From Candidatus Kaiserbacteria bacterium CG_4_10_14_0_2_um_filter_50_16 (GTDB lineage: Bacteria > Patescibacteriota > Minisyncoccia > Phycocordibacterales > Phycocordibacteraceae), in NCBI GenBank assembly GCA_002793115.1, contig PFPP01000033.1, positions 1 through 7,219 of the forward strand: a stretch of 7,219 bases of DNA. The letters are read 5' to 3'. A model generated the notes under the pieces. The model had not been told where the DNA came from, did not search any database, and saw only the letters and a list, made by a program, of their open reading frames with translations. A program made the translations under genes and the position numbers. Position 1 is the first letter of the stretch. Every line of letters begins with the position of its first letter. Positions 5,399 to 7,219 of the stretch are shown piece after piece.

Positions 5399-6928
5399 AT
5401 GTCACTAAAAATCATATTAATCATGCTAGCGCTCTCGGGCGTGGGAGGTGTCATTCTCGGCTATGTGCTCCGCGTCCTCATCGGTCTCGCCCAGCGCGGT
5501 TCGGTCGAGCTCGACATAAAACAGAAACTGTTCCAAGCGAAGGAGCAGACGGCGAAGATACTGGCCGATGCGGAATATCGGAGCGCCGTCCTCGAGACGG
5601 AACGCCTCGCGCCTGTCGAAGAACGTGAAGAGAAAATAGCTTCGCGGGAAGAGCGCCTCGCTTCGCGGGAAGAGTTTCTAGATTCGCGCCAGCGCGACCT
5701 TGACGGGAAAGAGGACGAAGTGCGCGCGCGAGAACAAGAAGCAATTCGCACGAAGAGCGAAGCGGAACGCCTCGCCGCCGAGCGCTTCAAAGAGCTCGCG
5801 AACGTAGCGAATATATCTGAAGAAAAAGCGCGTGAAGAACTTTTTTCAGAAATTGAGCGCACCTACGAGGAGGCAATCCTTCTGCGTCTGCAGAAGCTCG
5901 AAGCGCACGGCCGCGAACGCCTCGAAGAAAAGGCGCGCGACATCCTCACCACCGTCATCCATCGCCTCGGGAGCGCCGTAAACACCGAAGTCACCTCCTT
6001 CTCGGTCGCGTTGCCTTCGGATGACGTCAAGGGGAAGATAATCGGGAAGGAAGGTCGCAATATCAAGGCATTCGAGCGCGCCACCGGCGTCGATGTGCTT
6101 ATTGATGATGCGCCGGACAGAATAACGCTCTCTTCGTTCGATCCTCTTCGCCGCACCATTGCGAAAATGGCGCTCGAGAGACTTATCGCCGATGGCCGCA
6201 TCCAGCCAGCCAAGATAGAAGAGACGGTGGAGAAAATGCGCTCCGAGGTCGCGGACATTGTGAAGCAGAAAGGCGAAGCCGCGGCGTATGAAGCCGGCGT
6301 CATAGGGCTCGAACCGAAACTTACTGCCCTTCTCGGGCGTCTCAACTTCCGCACGAGTTATGGTCAGAATATGCTTCAGCACTCCATCGAGACGGCGCAT
6401 ATCGCCGGTATGCTCGCCGGAGAGCTTGGTGCTGATGTGACGATCGCGCGCACAGGCGCACTCCTGCATGATATAGGGAAAACGGTCGATCACGAAGTCC
6501 AAGGTACCCATGTTGAAATCGGGCGGCGTATTCTGGAGAAATTCGGTGTTGATACACGGGTTATTCTCGCGATGCAATCGCACCACGATGAATATCCATA
6601 CGAGACACCAGAGTCGGTTATCGTCCAAGTTGCCGATGCGATATCTGGGAGCCGCCCGGGCGCACGCCGCGACACCGTCGATCGATATCTCGAGCGCTTG
6701 AGCGACCTCGAGCGTATCGCGAGCGCCTTTCCAGGCGTCGAAAAAGTCTATGCCATAGCGGCGGGGCGCGAGATACGCATCTTTGTGAATCCCGGCAAGA
6801 TCTCAGACCTCGCGATGCACGCGCTCGCGCGCAATATCGCGAAGCGTATACAGGAGGAATTGAAGTATCCGGGCGAAATCAAGGTGAATATCATCCGCGA
6901 GAACCGCGTCGTCGAGTTCGCACGCTAA
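5399..6928 (+). CDS. rny: Ribonuclease Y, membrane-anchored mRNA-decay endonuclease
   Basis: RNase Y makes the initial cuts in mRNA turnover at the inner face of the membrane. Its 509 residues match the usual 510-520. An N-terminal membrane helix (about 3-30) is followed by a long charged coiled coil (about 38-180). A KH RNA-binding domain comes next, with KIIGKEGRNIKAFE (213-226), then an HD phosphohydrolase domain: His328 (HSIETAHIAG), His357-Asp358 (LLHDIGK), His365 and His371 (HEVQGTHVEIG), His395-His396 and Asp413 (ADAISGSRPGARR). All expected metal ligands are present. In the coil the heptads ASREERL and ASREEFL come from a 15-bp DNA repeat (5639-5653 and 5660-5674). ATG 5399 places the membrane helix at the N-terminus as in the family; no Shine-Dalgarno is visible. 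It has no close partner gene, and a promoter begins right after its stop. Confidence 0.97.
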   Translation: MSLKIILIMLALSGVGGVILGYVLRVLIGLAQRGSVELDIKQKLFQAKEQTAKILADAEYRSAVLETERLAPVEEREEKIASREERLASREEFLDSRQRDLDGKEDEVRAREQEAIRTKSEAERLAAERFKELANVANISEEKAREELFSEIERTYEEAILLRLQKLEAHGRERLEEKARDILTTVIHRLGSAVNTEVTSFSVALPSDDVKGKIIGKEGRNIKAFERATGVDVLIDDAPDRITLSSFDPLRRTIAKMALERLIADGRIQPAKIEETVEKMRSEVADIVKQKGEAAAYEAGVIGLEPKLTALLGRLNFRTSYGQNMLQHSIETAHIAGMLAGELGADVTIARTGALLHDIGKTVDHEVQGTHVEIGRRILEKFGVDTRVILAMQSHHDEYPYETPESVIVQVADAISGSRPGARRDTVDRYLERLSDLERIASAFPGVEKVYAIAAGREIRIFVNPGKISDLAMHALARNIAKRIQEELKYPGEIKVNIIRENRVVEFAR

Positions 6929-6957
6929 TTGACAAATTATAGCAAGTATGCTAGCAT
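6929..6957 (+). promoter_or_regulatory. Promoter immediately after rny
   Basis: TTGACA (6929-6934) starts on the base after the rny stop. TAGCAT (6952-6957) lies 17 bases further on, with TG at 6949-6950 giving an extended -10. The -10 region is also the perfect palindrome ATGCTAGCAT (6948-6957). Transcription would start near 6964, but no intact gene with a start codon follows before the HU gene. Confidence 0.5.
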
Positions 6958-6960
6958 TAA

Positions 6961-7071
6961 AAGAAAGGTGGAAGGTCTTTCAAATCATATCTTGGCGTAT
7001 TGTCTCATGCGGACGCCCACAAACTTGCAGAAAAACTTAAAAACCAACTCTGGTTTTGGATGAGTAAGTAA
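6961..7071 (+). pseudogene. Possible C-terminal remnant of a reverse transcriptase
   Basis: After a TAA at 6958-6960 the frame stays open for 36 codons to TAA 7069-7071 and has no upstream start. It contains SYLGVLSHADAHKLAEKLKN (residues 9-28), then QLWFWMSK. The SYxGxLxHxxxxKL pattern resembles the C-terminal end of reverse transcriptases of the group II intron and diversity-generating retroelement kind, where a similar Ser-Tyr-x-Gly...His...Tyr-Lys-Leu stretch follows the polymerase domain. That is recalled family knowledge, not a search result. The catalytic palm with its YxDD motif is absent from the window, so this would be a decayed 3' end. Overlapping alternative frames (for example GTG 6968 or ATG 7007, ending at 7060-7062) are shorter and less protein-like. 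Confidence 0.42.
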
Positions 7072-7104
7072 TTGCGCGCTATCAACGCCCTCTTAGCAAG
7101 CCTC

Positions 7105-7132
7105 TTGCGCAAAATGGCGCATTTCCTATACT
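7105..7132 (+). promoter_or_regulatory. Promoter of the HU-family gene
   Basis: TATACT (7127-7132) lies 16 bases after TTGCGC (7105-7110), a four-of-six -35 match. Transcription would begin near 7139 and leave a leader of about 48 bases. A small hairpin (7106-7110 with 7117-7121) lies inside the spacer. Confidence 0.45.
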
Positions 7133-7145
7133 TTCCCACATACCC

Positions 7146-7167
7146 ACCCCGAGATAGGTCGTGGGGT
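7146..7167 (+). promoter_or_regulatory. Hairpin in the HU gene leader
   Basis: Bases 7146-7151 pair with 7162-7167 (five Watson-Crick pairs and one G-U) around a ten-base loop. An alternative register pairs 7147-7152 with 7159-7165, leaving one bulged base. It lies 19 bases before the start codon. A role in translation or mRNA stability is possible but not shown. Confidence 0.35.
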
Positions 7168-7186
7168 TATCAATTAGCAGATACTC

Positions 7187-7219
7187 ATGAATAAAGCAGA
7201 CATCGTAGACAAGGTGCAT
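7187..7219 (+). CDS. HU-family nucleoid DNA-binding protein, N-terminus only
   Basis: The ATG at 7187 opens a frame that runs off the window after 11 codons: M-N-K-A-D-I-V-D-K-V-H. This closely matches the start of HU/IHF-family proteins (MNKADLI type), small dimeric proteins that bend and compact DNA. The preceding promoter and leader support a real start here; no Shine-Dalgarno is visible. With only 11 residues, HU cannot be distinguished from IHF, and a chance match cannot be fully excluded. Confidence 0.65.
   Translation, partial: MNKADIVDKVH

Noticed and set aside
5344..5628. 94-residue frame overlapping the start of rny
   Set aside because: It overlaps the well-supported rny frame for most of its length, and its sequence is arginine-rich without any recognisable motif.
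5846..6628. Long antisense frame opposite rny
   Set aside because: It is antisense to the conserved KH and HD regions of rny and has no recognisable domain of its own.
1..7219. CRISPR array, tRNA or rRNA genes, or a full insertion sequence
   Set aside because: I saw no regularly spaced repeats, no cloverleaf or rRNA-like sequence, and no transposase frame or terminal inverted repeats.

Overview
The window looks like a chromosomal segment of a Patescibacteria/CPR bacterium, most like a Parcubacteria-type lineage. This is an inference. It rests on the style of the NusA, ClpP and RNase Y proteins, the tight gene packing, the near absence of Shine-Dalgarno sequences, TTGACA-type promoters with short or no leaders, and a tiny one-helix membrane protein between hppA and clpP. 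TGA is a normal stop here (it ends hppA), which argues against the recoded Gracilibacteria/Absconditabacteria. All supported genes are on the + strand.

Bases 1-228 are a non-coding leader with GC-rich hairpins and a TTGACA promoter. A compact block follows: nusA (229-1611), hppA (1632-3773), a 59-residue membrane peptide (3789-3968) and clpP (3991-4593), with gaps of only 15-22 bases. It covers transcription elongation and antitermination, a K+-independent proton-pumping pyrophosphatase, and the ClpP protease core.

Bases 4594-5398 are an AT-richer accessory stretch. A RelB/DinJ-like antitoxin (4637-4909) begins directly after a 22-bp perfect palindrome that covers its -10 box, so its mRNA is probably leaderless and autoregulated. 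The toxin behind it (4913-5029) is cut to 38 residues. At the cut lies a good promoter (5026-5053), then a leader that can fold into two exclusive hairpins, then the only strong Shine-Dalgarno in the window, serving a 33-residue Lys/Glu-rich CxxC peptide (5120-5221) that I do not recognise. About 177 bases of AT-rich spacer follow.

Bases 5399-6928 encode RNase Y, the membrane-anchored mRNA-decay endonuclease. Between rny and the next gene (6929-7186) are another TTGACA promoter and an open frame that reads like the last 36 residues of a reverse transcriptase without a start. A promoter and leader hairpin then precede the first 11 codons of an HU-family nucleoid protein (7187 to the window end).

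The core genes are ordinary housekeeping. The unusual material is in the two scars, 4594-5398 and 6929-7071, where mobile or addiction modules seem to have decayed and new promoters sit at the break points.
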